NCBI GenBank assembly: GCA_021613335.1
Contig: JAJTWR010000245.1
Span: 448,501-512,500, forward strand
DNA: 64,000 nucleotides
Source of the DNA: Whitmania pigra
Taxonomy: Eukaryota; Annelida; Clitellata; Hirudinida; Haemopidae
Direction of reading: 5' to 3'
Numbering within the stretch: position 1 is the stretch's first letter; every line of letters starts with the position of its first letter. The notes below the pieces were generated by a model. That model worked only from the letters and a program-made list of their open reading frames with translations, did no database searches and was not told where the DNA came from. Below, in pieces: positions 24,187 to 35,755 of this stretch. The position numbers were made by a program, and so were the translations under genes.

Positions 24187-26289
24187 TTAATCGTCCCGAT
24201 TTGGATCGTACTTGTCGGCCATCTGTTTGTACTTTTTCAAGTCGCATTCCTTGACGGAGGGTACGGTCCGGATAAGGACCTTTTCGAAGTGCGCCTGAGA
24301 AACTCGAATGTCCAAGTTGCCGTCTCCCGCTTCCATCCAGGCTTCTGTCGCTGCATTATCCACCAGACCCATCAGGTCAGCTCCGTTGAAGTTCTTGCTG
24401 CATTCATGCCTTGCTATGGATTCCAAGTCGACGTCGCTGGCGAGAGGGGTTGCCTTGGTCAGGCACTTCAGGATTTCCGAACGCCCCTCGGCGGTCGGCA
24501 GACCCACGTAGACCGCCATCCCGAATCTGTTTCCTCTGAGGAAGGCGGCGTCGACGCAGTCGATTCTGTTCGTGGCGCCCATCACGTAAACTCCGTCCCT
24601 GCTTATCACTCCGTCGAGTTCTGCCAGTAACTGCTGAACCACCTTGGCTCCGCCCTCTGCTTCGGAGCTTCTCTTCTCGCAAATGGAGTCGATCTCGTCG
24701 AAGAAGATGAGGCAAGGGGAGCATTCTTTGGCACGTAGGAAGAGCCTGCGAATGTTCCTCTCGCTTTCCCCCACGTACTTTTCCATTAGCTCGGGCCCTC
24801 TGACAGAAAGGAAATTGAGGGAAGCCTCGTTGGCCATGGCCTTTGCTATCATCGTTTTTCCACATCCTGGGGGTCCAAAAAGCATGACCCCAACCGGCAT
24901 GGAGAGCCCCATCTTCTTAGAAATCTCGGGGTGTTTTATCCTCTTCAGGATCTTCCACTTCAGTATCTCCCGAATGTTCTCCAAGGCACCAACATCCTTC
25001 CAGGTAGTTTCAGGGACTGAGATCAGATTTTCACTCATGGCTGTTGGTTTAACTTTCCTCAGGGCTACCTCAAAGTCTTGAGGTTCTACCGAGACCTCCA
25101 ACGCTGATGAAACATTCTGCGTGTCGCTATGGCATCTTTCAAGCACCGCAAGGATTGCCTTTTTCAAGAGAGTGATGAGATCTTTCCCTGAATAGCCCGG
25201 TGTATCATGAGCCACTTCATCAAAATCGATTTCAAAATTGACTTTTATTTCTAATTTTTGTTCCTCATTTATTAGGTCTTCGCCGCTATTTTCCAGATTT
25301 AATCTCTTCTGAACAACGATCGTTTTGTGACATACATTAAGTTCCTCAGAAAAATGTCCAAGCAATCTGGCTCTGGTCCTAGTGTCAGGAATCTTCAAGT
25401 TTACTGTTTCTCCGAAAGCCTCCCTGCATCGCAGCTTGAAATTCACACTTTCGAGCCTGAGTGCAGTTCCAATCACGAAGACTCCGGAGTCCGGGTCGAT
25501 TTTCTCGATGCACTTCTTGAGCATGTCCGCGTCCTGCTGTCCTTGGTCTGAACCTCCTGGACCCTTCCTGCCGACTTCATCGAGCTCTTCTATGAGCACG
25601 AAGCAAGGTTTAAGATTCTCTGCTTGAGCAAACAACTTCCTTATGTTGTCCTTCTTGTCGTCTGCAAAACCCTGAAAAATGTCTGAGGCAGTGGTGCAGA
25701 TGATCGGACACTTTTTCTCTCCTGCGATGGCCTTTGCCAGCAATGTCTTGCCACAGCCGGCTGCACCACTTATCAGAAGCCCTCTGTCGCAGAGTCGTCT
25801 GTAATCCTCGGAAAACACCCAACTTTTGACAACTTTTAATGTCTCCTCAAGGCCAATCAAATTGGAAAAGTTCTCAGTAGGATGTATGATCTCGAAATTA
25901 TCAGGCAATTTCTCCTGGCGTTTCTTAATGTAATCCTTCAGCGATATTTTTTTTCCCGATTTGACTGCATTTTCCTTATTTGAATCTGGATTATCTAACT
26001 CGACTTCTTCGTCTGTTTTCAAACGTTTTGACGGTGACTGGCTAGCTTCTCCGGATCTTTTCAATGACGCTGAGATTGGAGTTTTCACTTCATTTGATTG
26101 TAATTTTTGAAGCTTTTTCAAAACATTTTTTTTTACATCTTTAACGCACACTCTGAAATCTTTCCGCCGAAGATCTTGATATTCACCGGGAAACTGCTTA
26201 ATCAGTTCTAGAGCTAACCGGTCCGCTTCTATGTGTGGAGAAGTCTTGACAATATTTTCAATTCGCTCCGTCAGCAGTGCTTCAAACAT
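24187..26289 (-). CDS. NVL-like double AAA ATPase, intronless and divergent
   Basis: A single 700-codon open frame. The closest family I recognise is NVL, a nucleolar AAA ATPase of 60S ribosome maturation (human about 856 aa). Order: N-terminal helical region; basic, acidic and NLS-like linker (PSKRLK, KKISLKDYIKKR); first AAA domain with Walker A GAAGCGKT at 175-182; second AAA domain with GPPGCGKT at 472-479, Walker B LIFFDEIDS at about 527-534 and GATNR. The first site is altered: Walker A has AA for PP, Walker B reads LIEELDE (Glu for the Mg-binding Asp) and sensor 1 reads GTALR instead of GATNR. Downstream of GATNR the second domain has LRGNRFGM where the family usually has LRPGRLDK. No intron is present, unlike nearly all neighbours. 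AATAAA on this strand lies about 30 bases after the stop. It converges with UBR. It could be the sole NVL or a retrocopy. Confidence 0.85.
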   Translation of the reverse strand: MFEALLTERIENIVKTSPHIEADRLALELIKQFPGEYQDLRRKDFRVCVKDVKKNVLKKLQKLQSNEVKTPISASLKRSGEASQSPSKRLKTDEEVELDNPDSNKENAVKSGKKISLKDYIKKRQEKLPDNFEIIHPTENFSNLIGLEETLKVVKSWVFSEDYRRLCDRGLLISGAAGCGKTLLAKAIAGEKKCPIICTTASDIFQGFADDKKDNIRKLFAQAENLKPCFVLIEELDEVGRKGPGGSDQGQQDADMLKKCIEKIDPDSGVFVIGTALRLESVNFKLRCREAFGETVNLKIPDTRTRARLLGHFSEELNVCHKTIVVQKRLNLENSGEDLINEEQKLEIKVNFEIDFDEVAHDTPGYSGKDLITLLKKAILAVLERCHSDTQNVSSALEVSVEPQDFEVALRKVKPTAMSENLISVPETTWKDVGALENIREILKWKILKRIKHPEISKKMGLSMPVGVMLFGPPGCGKTMIAKAMANEASLNFLSVRGPELMEKYVGESERNIRRLFLRAKECSPCLIFFDEIDSICEKRSSEAEGGAKVVQQLLAELDGVISRDGVYVMGATNRIDCVDAAFLRGNRFGMAVYVGLPTAEGRSEILKCLTKATPLASDVDLESIARHECSKNFNGADLMGLVDNAATEAWMEAGDGNLDIRVSQAHFEKVLIRTVPSVKECDLKKYKQMADKYDPNRDD

Positions 26290-26775
26290 TATAAATATTA
26301 CCGTAAATAATACTAGATAATGGTAATTTTAGTGAATCTTCTATTTTAATCGAAGAAAACACGAGCGCGAGCGATAAAACAAGTTGTTTTTTTTATAACG
26401 ATGCTGAAAGAAATTATTATTGAAAATACTTTTGACCGTTTTCCAATATTTTTACATATATAAATATATACATAGTAATACCTATTAATTATAATAAGTT
26501 AAACAATAAGTCTAAATTGTTTACATGCTCATTGCAATAATAAGTTTACTTAATTGCAGAGCTCATGCGACATTAATAATTTAATAAATATAAATTATTT
26601 AATTGATAAAAATATAATTAAATAAATTAATTAAGAACTTAATAATATAATAATAACTATATAATAAATAAAAGAATGAATAATAATTAGAAAAATACAG
26701 TTTTAAAATAATTTATATAAAATTTAATTATTTTAATAATAAAGAAGGAAATACACCGATAGGAACTTTTTGAAA

Positions 26776-27060
26776 TTAAATTAACGTTAACCCCTCTTCA
26801 TCATCATTGTCTTCGTCTTCATCATCTTCATCATTATTGTTACTTGATTCTTTCAAGAGTGAATGCTTTTTAATGAGACTGTCGTTCATTTTCACTGTGT
26901 GGATTAATCTATTATTTTTTGATTCGATGTCTTCTGCTAATATGTCTTCCCAGTATAGCCTGCTGATATACTGACCAGACCTCAAGTAATCGTCTACCAC
27001 AATTCTTTCTTCTAATATGCAATTTTTCTTGTTTTTTTTTTTCTGTCGATTTTCCCAATT
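26776..27060 (-). other. Short open frame with acidic tail, unassigned
   Basis: Open from just after a TGA near 27060 down to a stop at 26776. It reads lysine-rich, then ILEERIVVDDYLRSGQYIS, LYWEDILAEDIE, and ends in a Asn/Asp/Glu-rich tail. The composition is protein-like before the tail, but the first in-frame ATG comes late and I see no strong acceptor. It may be a terminal exon or chance. It lies about 490 bp upstream of the NVL-like start on the same strand. Confidence 0.25.
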
Positions 27061-27307
27061 TCAGATTTTAGCCATTGAATTATTCCTAAACCGTAATTGA
27101 GTACTTTGCGTTGAGTTATGTTGACAGTATTTTTCTTAACCGACGGTAATATTGTGAGTTTAGTTTGGTAGCCATTTTATAACGATTATTATTCATAATT
27201 TATAGCGTAAATGTTTGTGTTAATTCATATTAATAAAAAACGTTTACACTAAACATAAAGTTTGTTCATTTGCAAATCTACTACCGGGCAAAGCCGCTTA
27301 AACAGCT

Positions 27308-27760
27308 AGTACTGTTATAACACAGAACGAAAGGCATTTATAATTATAAATATTTATTTATAAGAAGTATTTATTTATTTAAATAATTTAAGTCTTCTAA
27401 ACAAAGCTCACGACACTTTTGATTAAGGTTTGGGAGTTCAAAGCAGTTTATAAAACTTAATTTTCAGTTCAACTTTTCAAGTTCTACAGAATTCGAGAGC
27501 CTTATCAAAACAGCGGAAACTCAGATCCTCGTCTAGGTAATCCCTTTCCATTAACTGAATACTTATACTAATAAACCTATTAGCTGACTTACTAGTTTTC
27601 AATACATTTTGAATGTTTTTTTTTTATTATTTTGCACCGAGGAACTCCAGCACAAAGCTCAGCAACTTTGATACCCGGGGCCGGATCAAGCCGGTGGATG
27701 GCCTGGACCCGTTTGGAGGGCATGCACCTATTCCAATCCCCCATATTGCTTACATTACAG
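27308..27760 (+). repeat. Interspersed repeat, copy 1
   Basis: Matches 36476-36930 in the same orientation over most of its length. Shared blocks: AAGGCATTTATAATTAT, AATTTAAGTCTTCTAAA, GGTTTGGGAGTTC, CCTATTAGCTGA-type, ATACATTTTGAATGTT, GAGGAACTCCAGCA, then GGATCAAGCC and a CCAATCCCCC end. The copies are visibly diverged. No coding capacity seen. Confidence 0.8.
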
Positions 27761-28001
27761 CTTTTGGTAGACTAGCATCTTAATATGTTGTATCTTTACT
27801 CTTTACTATGTTAATTTTTTTATTTATTTTAAAACAGTGGACATACATATAGTATCTACAGTTACAATTGTTATTGTTTGTTATTTATATCATATAATTT
27901 TATCTTTAAATATTTCAAATAGTCAGACAGTGCAATTTAATGTATGCTAAACAAAATTTAATAGATCAAAATGTTTCAAAATCAAAATAAAGATTTCCTG
28001 G

Positions 28002-31000
28002 TTACCATACTTTACATCGCTTGGAGATATTCATTTCTGAATTGGCCTTGCATTTAAAAACTTTAGAAAAAGTTTTAAAGTTCTTCAGAGACATGTTAAC
28101 CCTGTTTTAGTAATTTGAAACGATTTATTAATTTAGATATTTATAAATGTATTGCGACAATAGCTCGATATTGTACTTAATAAGAATGTAGTTTTCGTTT
28201 CCAAAAGCAATTTCGACCGAAAACGAAAATGTACCGATAAATAATTCTCCTAGTGGGACCGAAAACTTAAATGACAAAAAGTCACCATTAGGCGTCAAAA
28301 ACGAAGACGAAATTCGGTCGGTCTCTGATACACAGTATTTTTGGAGATTTTATAACCGAATGATTAAGTACATGATTGAATTAAAAAATGAATTAAAGTA
28401 ATTGCTTACATGTAAAGTGGTACCCCTCCTAATGAATAATGAACAGTCAAGAGAGCGCGATGCATGGCATAACGAACTTTTTAAACACAATGAGCGTTCC
28501 CTGCCCTCTGACATTAAATACGGGGTGACCCGTCATAACAGCCCCGACAAAATAGCTCCGTCAAAATAGCCCCGACAAAACAGCCCCGTCAATATAGCCC
28601 GGTGACAAAATAGCCCAGGACGAAAAATCCCGTCAAAACAGCCCCGTCAATGTATTTACAAAAATTTTGTGAGTTGAATACATTAACCGATAACTGGTTC
28701 CAAATTTAATTCGAAATTAGTTGTTTGAAGATTTATCGTCTAAAATATTATTAGGATTCCGGCTACTTCCTCACTTTACATGGACTTTTCAAGTTGGTAT
28801 TTAATATAAATTATCCTCACCTTATCATCACGTCATGTGGACATGTAACAAATCCACAAAGAACCAATTCTACCGCTATTTTGACGGGGCTATTTTGTCG
28901 GGGTGCCTAAATACGGTATGCGAATGAAGTGATGGAACAAATTGCGTTTGTTAAGTGAGGTTTATTTGTTTATTTGATTATAGTCTGTTGCATGATTGAG
29001 ATGATTTGGACTTGTTAAGTGAGGAACTACTGCACTAATAATATATGATCTTAAATATTTTGTGTTGGGATGATTTTTCTAAACTAAACAGAATAATTTT
29101 TTAAGATCGATCATAGATTTATTAAGCAAAAATTCATTTATTCAACAAAAAGTCAAAATGTATTTGTAATTTAAAACACCTGATTTTGTGTGGTGGATGA
29201 ATGTGATTTGGTTCATATTCTGGGGTTTCATTGCTGTACCTTCTGCAGAATGTCTGCGAATCAATTTGTTATTAAACAAGGGCATTATTATTTGTTATAT
29301 TCAATTAAACACAACATTGAATGAAGTAATTACCACGCCATAATTAATAAAAAACATCTGCTCAGAAGTATAAGGAAAACCAGGAAGCTGTTTTTCTTCT
29401 CCATATTCGTTCAACCATCTTTTGTAAGCCTTGAACAGAAAACAATCAATATGCTTTTGGCCGTCAGTGTCGAAATGATTATCGCCGATATTTTTTGACT
29501 AGAGGTCGATACCAATACTTTTTTTTTCAAGCGTTTTAAAATTATGAACTTTCCAAGTAATATTGTTTTATATATTTTTTAAAGAAATATTTTTAAAAAA
29601 TAAATGGCTTTTCCTCTTTTGATTTAACATTCCACATGAACTCTCGCTACTTATATAGCTCACATGATAGATATATAAAGACCAAGTCCAAATCATCTCA
29701 GTTATGCAACGGACTATAATCAAATAAATAAATAAAATATATAGACCGATAAAGAGCGATCGCAAATCATCTCAGTTATGCAAAGAACTATAATCAAATA
29801 AATAAATAACGACCGCAATGGATGACCCTTGAAGCCATCTTTACAAGACCTTAGAGAAATGTGTCAACAAAGAGCAAGTTTCAATGTTCTTCAAGGAGGA
29901 AGGAGGTTTTAATTTCCAGACTCGTAGTTGGAAAATGTAATCTTATATTAAAGTCGACGATTCATTTTTAATACCAATTTTAAATTTACGGAAACGTTAT
30001 TGATCATCACTATATTCTTAAGTATGTAAAACCACTTTTTATTACAGATTGTGGAAAATATCGTAAAAAATCAAACCCTACATTATAGGCAATACGCACA
30101 CCTCCAGCATCAGCTATGTTTTCGGTTATTGTCCGATTTCCATTCAGCTGAAATTGATTAAAACTATGGTAAAAAAAAATTTAGTAGAACAGAATAGTAA
30201 CCTTTATGTTTGTTTCTGTTGGAATTCCATCGAACTGTTTAATCAAGCATTCAGATCTTTTTAAAAAGTTTTCTCTGGTTTCTCCCTCCCATATTTCTAT
30301 AGGGACACCATTAACAACAACTGTATTACCTGCATCGTCTAATATACATTATGCTTGTTAATATGGTCATTATTGACATTAATAAAATGTATGACCAATA
30401 ACGCCCAATGCGTGTGTTATTTCATGTCCCATGGTAATTCCGGTGCCCCCAAAATTTAAACTCCTTTGCGTGAAATCATCAAATTTAAAATATTATTTAT
30501 TTCAAAACTTTAACTGAGATATCATATATACAATACAGTATTCTTAAACTAACGTAGGAAATGATTCCGAATAATAAGGAGGTGACAATATGGCAGCAGA
30601 AAACGCTAGAAATAAGATGTCGAATTATCAATTCACGATATTGACATATTTTAAAAGTGAATTTTCACCTATTTCATTTGCGTAACCATAGTGAAAAGCA
30701 TTAACAAATGTAACTGGCATTATAGTCCTAAAAAGAATATCATCTCTATTTATGCGAATAATTATTTTAATGCTCAAAAGTCATATGTATTGTTAAAAAT
30801 GATTGTAAAAAAGGAACATCATCTGTAGAGATCAAAATTTTGAATAGCATTTTCTGAATCCTTAGTTTGTCAGTGCATTTGTTAGATTTATAATCTAGCT
30901 TTCAGGTTTGGAATCTTCATTTGGAATGAGATAAAAGTTTGGAGGCAATTACCTTTTAAATAATTGCATAACAGTTTCTAAGTTCTTTTAAAAACTTATT

Positions 31001-34000
31001 AACTTTTAAGTACATCTTAAATTTTCTTAATACTCCGTCATGAAGCTCTGACAGGGATCATTAGGAGTCTTCCCAGCTTTCAAACCTTTCGACCCTTTAA
31101 TTCTTCTGATATTTTCGGGAAGAAGCCCTTATAGAAGGTGTTTTTTCAACATCAAAGTTGGTGCGAAATTGGACATTAGTGATTAGATTCACTTACGTCC
31201 AATTTAGAGAAACGGCCAACAAAATTGTAAAAGTGATGAAACGAATGCCTGAAGTTTCTGAAGCGGCTTCGCAATAAATGTAATCAAAGAAGAATTGTTT
31301 CACTGACTTCAGAGAGCACGAACAAGTGTGTTTTTAAGACAAGTTCAGGCTCAACTGCATAGAATTGTCTTGTTTCAATGAACCTCAGTAACAATTCATT
31401 TAATCTAAAGTTAGACGTGAGTAATCTAGAATCTGAACAGAACATTTATTTGATAAAAAATAACAGAGCGACTAACAATTCTGGATTTTTCATATTTTTC
31501 AATTTGCCTTTAATGCTAATCATGTTCACAGTAAGAAAAATCTCCAGGTAGGACTGGCCGTTAAAGTCAACCTATTCAACAATGTAATCTAATTAAATAA
31601 TTTAAATTTTAGATGTCATAAACTATTACAACAGGCTCTAATTTGAACTCCGTTAGGAGTTGGCCTAAAACCTAAACCATCTGCCTAATGCCGCCCAGTT
31701 AAATGCTAAGACAATATATTCAGATTCGGTGTATTTAGAATACGACTATCAAAATTTGGATATTGATTAAAAAAGGAATCGTTTATCATTAGTCTCCTTA
31801 AACCACTATAAATAAATGTTATGTAATGCTATGTTAAACGGGAATCGGTAGAAAACGAAATGTTTTTTGTTTTGGTCCGGTGTACCCAATAGTAATATTC
31901 CAACGTGAAACTTAAAATTATCAAAGAAACTATTGACGATTAAATATTAGAGTAATAATACTAGTTAACATATAATTATAATATAGGTATAATATAGTTA
32001 CCCCATCGAAATCACTGTCAATAAGTTTTGGATTATAAATGGAATCAGGATACCCTACGTTATCCTTCATTTGTTCGATCTAAATTATTATGAATGTATT
32101 ATTATTGAGTGTAAATTTATCATAACAATTCAAAATTTTTATAGCCTTTTCTATCATTGCAACTTTTGAATCTTTGGAGAGCCATTTTTCATTTGCTATT
32201 AATCTTTTAAAGGAATTTTTTATTTGTTGTAGTTGATCCAGAACCTGTAAATAGTTTATTCTGTAATTCAGTGTTTTTTTACAACCCCATAAATAATTTC
32301 AAATCATTTATGAATAGCTTTGCCATTACTTGAAAATATTTTCAATTAATGTAGTAATGTTAAGAAAACTGATTCATTTTATTAACTCTCAATGGAATTA
32401 TTAATATTATCTTATCAATTTTAAACCATCTGATGCATGTATGCTCTCTTGTGAATCATTTACATTTTTTTACGTTACCTTATTTTTGGATGTTTGACTA
32501 AAATGACGTGTCGCGTATAGATGACCCATAGCTTTATCCAGACGTTCCGTTAAAATTGCAATACACAATTCCCAACGCAAACTGTTTTTGGTTATAGAAC
32601 CAAGTTGCTAAAACCAAATACATAATTGGGTAGATAAAATTAACTCAGTAAATCCCTCCCACAGAAGAATCTCAAAAAATTTTTATATTTTGACCACAAC
32701 AAACTGTGATCTATATAAGGAGGAATAGCGGCATAGCTAGGGCGGGGGTACATACATGTATGTCCTCGGGCGAAAGATGCAGGGGCGCCAAAAATGAGGT
32801 TCTTTATGTTCGTATTATGTTACAATAACACGGGTAATAAATCGGTCACAAAATGACTGAAGCTACTTCAGACACATGATACGTCTGCTGTCCACAACAG
32901 TAAATCGGGAGTATGAAACACGCTAGAGCAGGGGTCTCAAACTCAAATTGCTCCGCGGGCCAAGTATTGACTTCTAAAGTTCCTCGAGGGCCGCATAGCC
33001 AGAACTTGTTTAAAATGATAAAAAGTCAATAAACAAAAAACAACTATGAATTTCAAGGAAGCGGCAGCTGATATTGAATCTTTGGAGCAAGAACTGGTCA
33101 AGCTTCATAATGATTTGAGCCAAGTTGTTGTAGTAAATACCACAACAAAATGCACAGCCTGGGGATTGAGATGGACGGAAGAATTAGTCGACGTTTGAAG
33201 AATCCTGGCGAACTGGCAAGAGATGCAGGACTTTCAGAAGAAAAAGAAATTGTGCTGGTTATGAAGAGCATATTTGATCGACTTCATTAGGAGATGTCAA
33301 CATGTTTTTACGACTAAAATTTATCAAAATTGCACAGATTTAGGAAATTACTAAGACATCAATGGGCACGAACATCATATCCGGCTACATAAGGCGTCAA
33401 AAAATCAGCTAAATACAAATTATGTTTGGCCGATTTTCGAAAAAAATCAAAATTCGAAAAGTAGGGTGACCATGTAAAAATGGCAATATCTTCTATTTAC
33501 TCATTACATTGACCAGTGTCTGCTGTGTCAAAATATAACATATTTTTACTCAATTTACTTGATCTGGCCCTTAAGTAATTGCATTGTCACAAAAATATTA
33601 AATTTTATTTAATCAGAAGAAGGATAATAATACAACTGAGTAAGAAATGTTTATAATCATTTATTTAATATCATTTAATAATATTTAACATAAATATTTA
33701 TTAATATTTAATATCGCGTAAAACGTACCGAATTATAAGTGCTTGAAAATTCTACAAACTGATTAGGCATTGCCGAAACAGACTTTCGTATCATATTCCA
33801 TACTAAATAGTTGACGATTGTTCTGAAATGGAAATTTTAAAATGCATATATAAACCTTTAGCAATGACCTTACATCAAAGTTCGATGTCACCTTTTGGAA
33901 GAAACTTCTAAAAGTTGCGCCATGCAGTCAAATGAAGGAGGATGAATCATTATAATTATTTCATTTGGCAAGAGATCAAACCCAGCATTTTTGTAAAATG

Positions 34001-35755
34001 ATTTTAAGAGGCTTTCAATGTCGAAAGTCTTTAATTTAATTTATTTAATTTTTAGTAAAATTATTAAATTGTTCTTCTTCCCATTTTATTAGCTAATTGT
34101 TAAATTGTTAAATTATCATTATTAACAATTTTATTAACTAATTGAATTAAATATACAATGAAATGATGCTTTGAAAGCTTTTGATAAAGTCATATTTTCG
34201 ATATTACTGAAACCCAAATAATCAACAAGATATCTAAAAAAATATCTAAAAAGTCACTTAAATAAAACTCATTTATTAAATTTAATGTACAAAATAAAAC
34301 TAATGGTCCAATTTGTAATAAAATTAACCAACTTTTTCAAATATTTTTTTCAAAATTTCCGTATTCGTTGCATTTGACATGGGTTGCTGAACAGGTAAAC
34401 ACTGTATATAAAATTACTTTCAAATTTCACGATAGGTTATTTGAAAACTTTAACTGATAAAAATCATGATTTTGAAATAATAAAAAAAAATTAATAATAA
34501 ATTAATATAATATTATAATAATTATACTAAATTAAAATAAATAAACGCCATATTAAACTTAATATTTCTTTATTTTTTTATTTTCAACGTTATCCCTGAC
34601 CTCAGACAGACCTCTTCCAAAGCCAACGATATCATCCACAGATTTTATAAGTTCTTCGCTTTTTTCCATCTCTCCAAGGTAAAGACTTGCATTTAAAACG
34701 TAATCTTTGTAGATGCCCAATATGGTCTGATTTGCTTTGTAAGGATCGTTAGGTGAATAGGAGGGCGTAATCTTATAAATACAAAGATTTTCTAGATATA
34801 CATGCATAATAAATTGCGTATTATTTGGCTTTTGTATATTTCTAACATTCGTAATTATGTTACTTACTCGGAAAATATCGGACGTTGTTACGTCAAAAAT
34901 GGACAACACCCCATGCAACTGATACTTCGTAAAGATCGTCGTCAAATTGCATTCTTCTTCTTTCCATTTATCTCCTTCTACCAAAGGCCAGCCACCAAAC
35001 TTCTTCAAAACTTCCTTTAAGGCTTTACCGCCGCCATTGTCAATGGTCGCTAAATTAACAAAATTTATCCAGTTAAACAGGAAATCAATAAAAATTCTTT
35101 AATAATAATAACTTTATACCTGTATCGACGCATGCTTGAAAAGCCATTTTTGTTTGTTTCTCAAAATTATCCGTAGTCTCACTTGGAGGTTCTTCCAAAA
35201 TACCTAATATCAATAAAGTAGTAATTGTAACTTATTGTTATTTTAAACAAATCCAAAATACCTAATATCAATAAAGTAGTAATTGTAACTTATTGTTATT
35301 TTAAACAAATCCAAAATACCTAATATCAATAAAGTAGTATTTGCAACTTATTGTTATTTTAAACAAATTCTTTGTCAGTTTGACTTGTCCATCAACCTTT
35401 TAGGTTCTGTATTACATTCTCTACAATATTCTCGACTGAACCGATTCTTGTCTTGCCAGGCGGTATTTCTTTTATAAAGTTTCCACAAGAAAATTGATAG
35501 AAATCTTGACACGGGTCAGCTTTGAAGTCTACATACTTGACTAGCAGTTGAGCTGAATTCGTTACAATACTCACAGTTTTTAAATTTGAAGAAATGTATG
35601 CATGGTATAGCTATAAAAATTAAATTAAAATTACAAAAATGATATGGCTTATTGTTAGGGTAAATAATTAATAAGTACAAAATAAGTACTGGTTATAATA
35701 CCCGTTTTGTTGCAAGCGGCTGTGATACATATCTGAGGATCTGCAAAGAAATTTG
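28002..35755 (-). CDS. M13 family zinc metallopeptidase (neprilysin/ECE-like), N-terminus unresolved
   Basis: Type II membrane ectopeptidase family that cleaves bioactive peptides. Exons traced 5' to 3': 35610-35397 (KADPCQDFYQFSCGNFI), 35203-35120, 35049-34589 (KKFGGWPLVEGDKW), 34386-34333, 34028-33892, 33822-33729 (NYLVWNMIRK), 32607-32479, 32244-32146, 32079-32002, 30727-30669 (FVNAF substrate motif), 30605-30554, 30463-30396 (NFGG, GHEITHALG with HEXXH), 30338-30202, 30147-30082 (ENIADAGG, third zinc ligand), 29429-29334, 29253-29180 and 28101-28002 ending CKVW plus stop. These hallmarks make the family certain and the active site intact. Unresolved: exons between 30728 and 32001, and everything upstream of 35610 (a possible piece at 35716-35755). 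The transmembrane anchor was not found. The 32146 junction needs a GC donor. Confidence 0.9.
28524..28907. mobile_element. 384-bp non-autonomous DNA transposon with 14-bp subterminal repeats
   Basis: Flanked by a perfect 9-bp direct repeat TAAATACGG (28515-28523 and 28908-28916). The ends start GGTGACCCGTCAT on the left and GGCACCCCGACAAAATAG on the right strand. Inside the left end, a 14-bp unit CCCCGACAAAATAG or CCCCGTCAAAATAG is repeated about seven times; the right end carries two units inverted. There is no open frame. It sits in the last intron of the M13 gene. The 9-bp duplication and GG ends do not let me assign a superfamily. Confidence 0.85.
29680..29835 (-). mobile_element. Fragment of the GGGTCRTCCA inverted-repeat element family
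   Basis: Contains two copies of AAATCATCTCAGTTATGCAA followed by a variable-GGACTATAATCAAATAAA-type stretch, also found inside the element at 42579-42775, and ends in GATGACCCT like that element's terminus. A reversed piece of the same internal sequence occurs at about 28964-29012. Confidence 0.55.
32939..33600 (+). mobile_element. hAT-like DNA transposon relic
   Basis: Begins CAGGGGTCTCAAACTCAAA followed by GCGGGCC and GAGGGCCGC, the style of hAT (Charlie-type) termini. Degraded reading frames with stops follow at 33060-33300, and TGATCTGGCCCTT occurs near 33566. No matching right terminus was found, so the element is truncated or decayed. It lies in the M13 gene between exons 33729 and 32607. 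Confidence 0.55.
34829..34867 (-). other. Candidate 39-bp in-frame intron in M13 exon
   Basis: GTAAGT after ...DIFR (34868) and a CAAAAG acceptor before PNNTQF (34828) bound 39 bp with no stop. Skipping it restores spacing closer to M13 relatives; keeping it adds 13 residues. Either reading stays open. Confidence 0.45.
35195..35368. repeat. 58-bp tandem triplication at an M13 intron acceptor
   Basis: Three head-to-tail copies, starting at 35195, 35253 and 35311, of a unit beginning CCAAAATACCTAATATC. On the gene strand each unit carries the acceptor ATATTAG and the first exon bases GTATTTTGG. Confidence 0.93.

Noticed and set aside
24289..25822. Open frames antisense to, or in other frames of, the NVL-like gene
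   Set aside because: Shadows of a conserved AAA ATPase coding frame.
31020..31150. Stretch reading like RIKGSKGLKAGKTPNDPCQ on the minus strand, possibly a retroelement piece or missing M13 exon
   Set aside because: Interrupted by stops, no recognisable reverse transcriptase or M13 motif.
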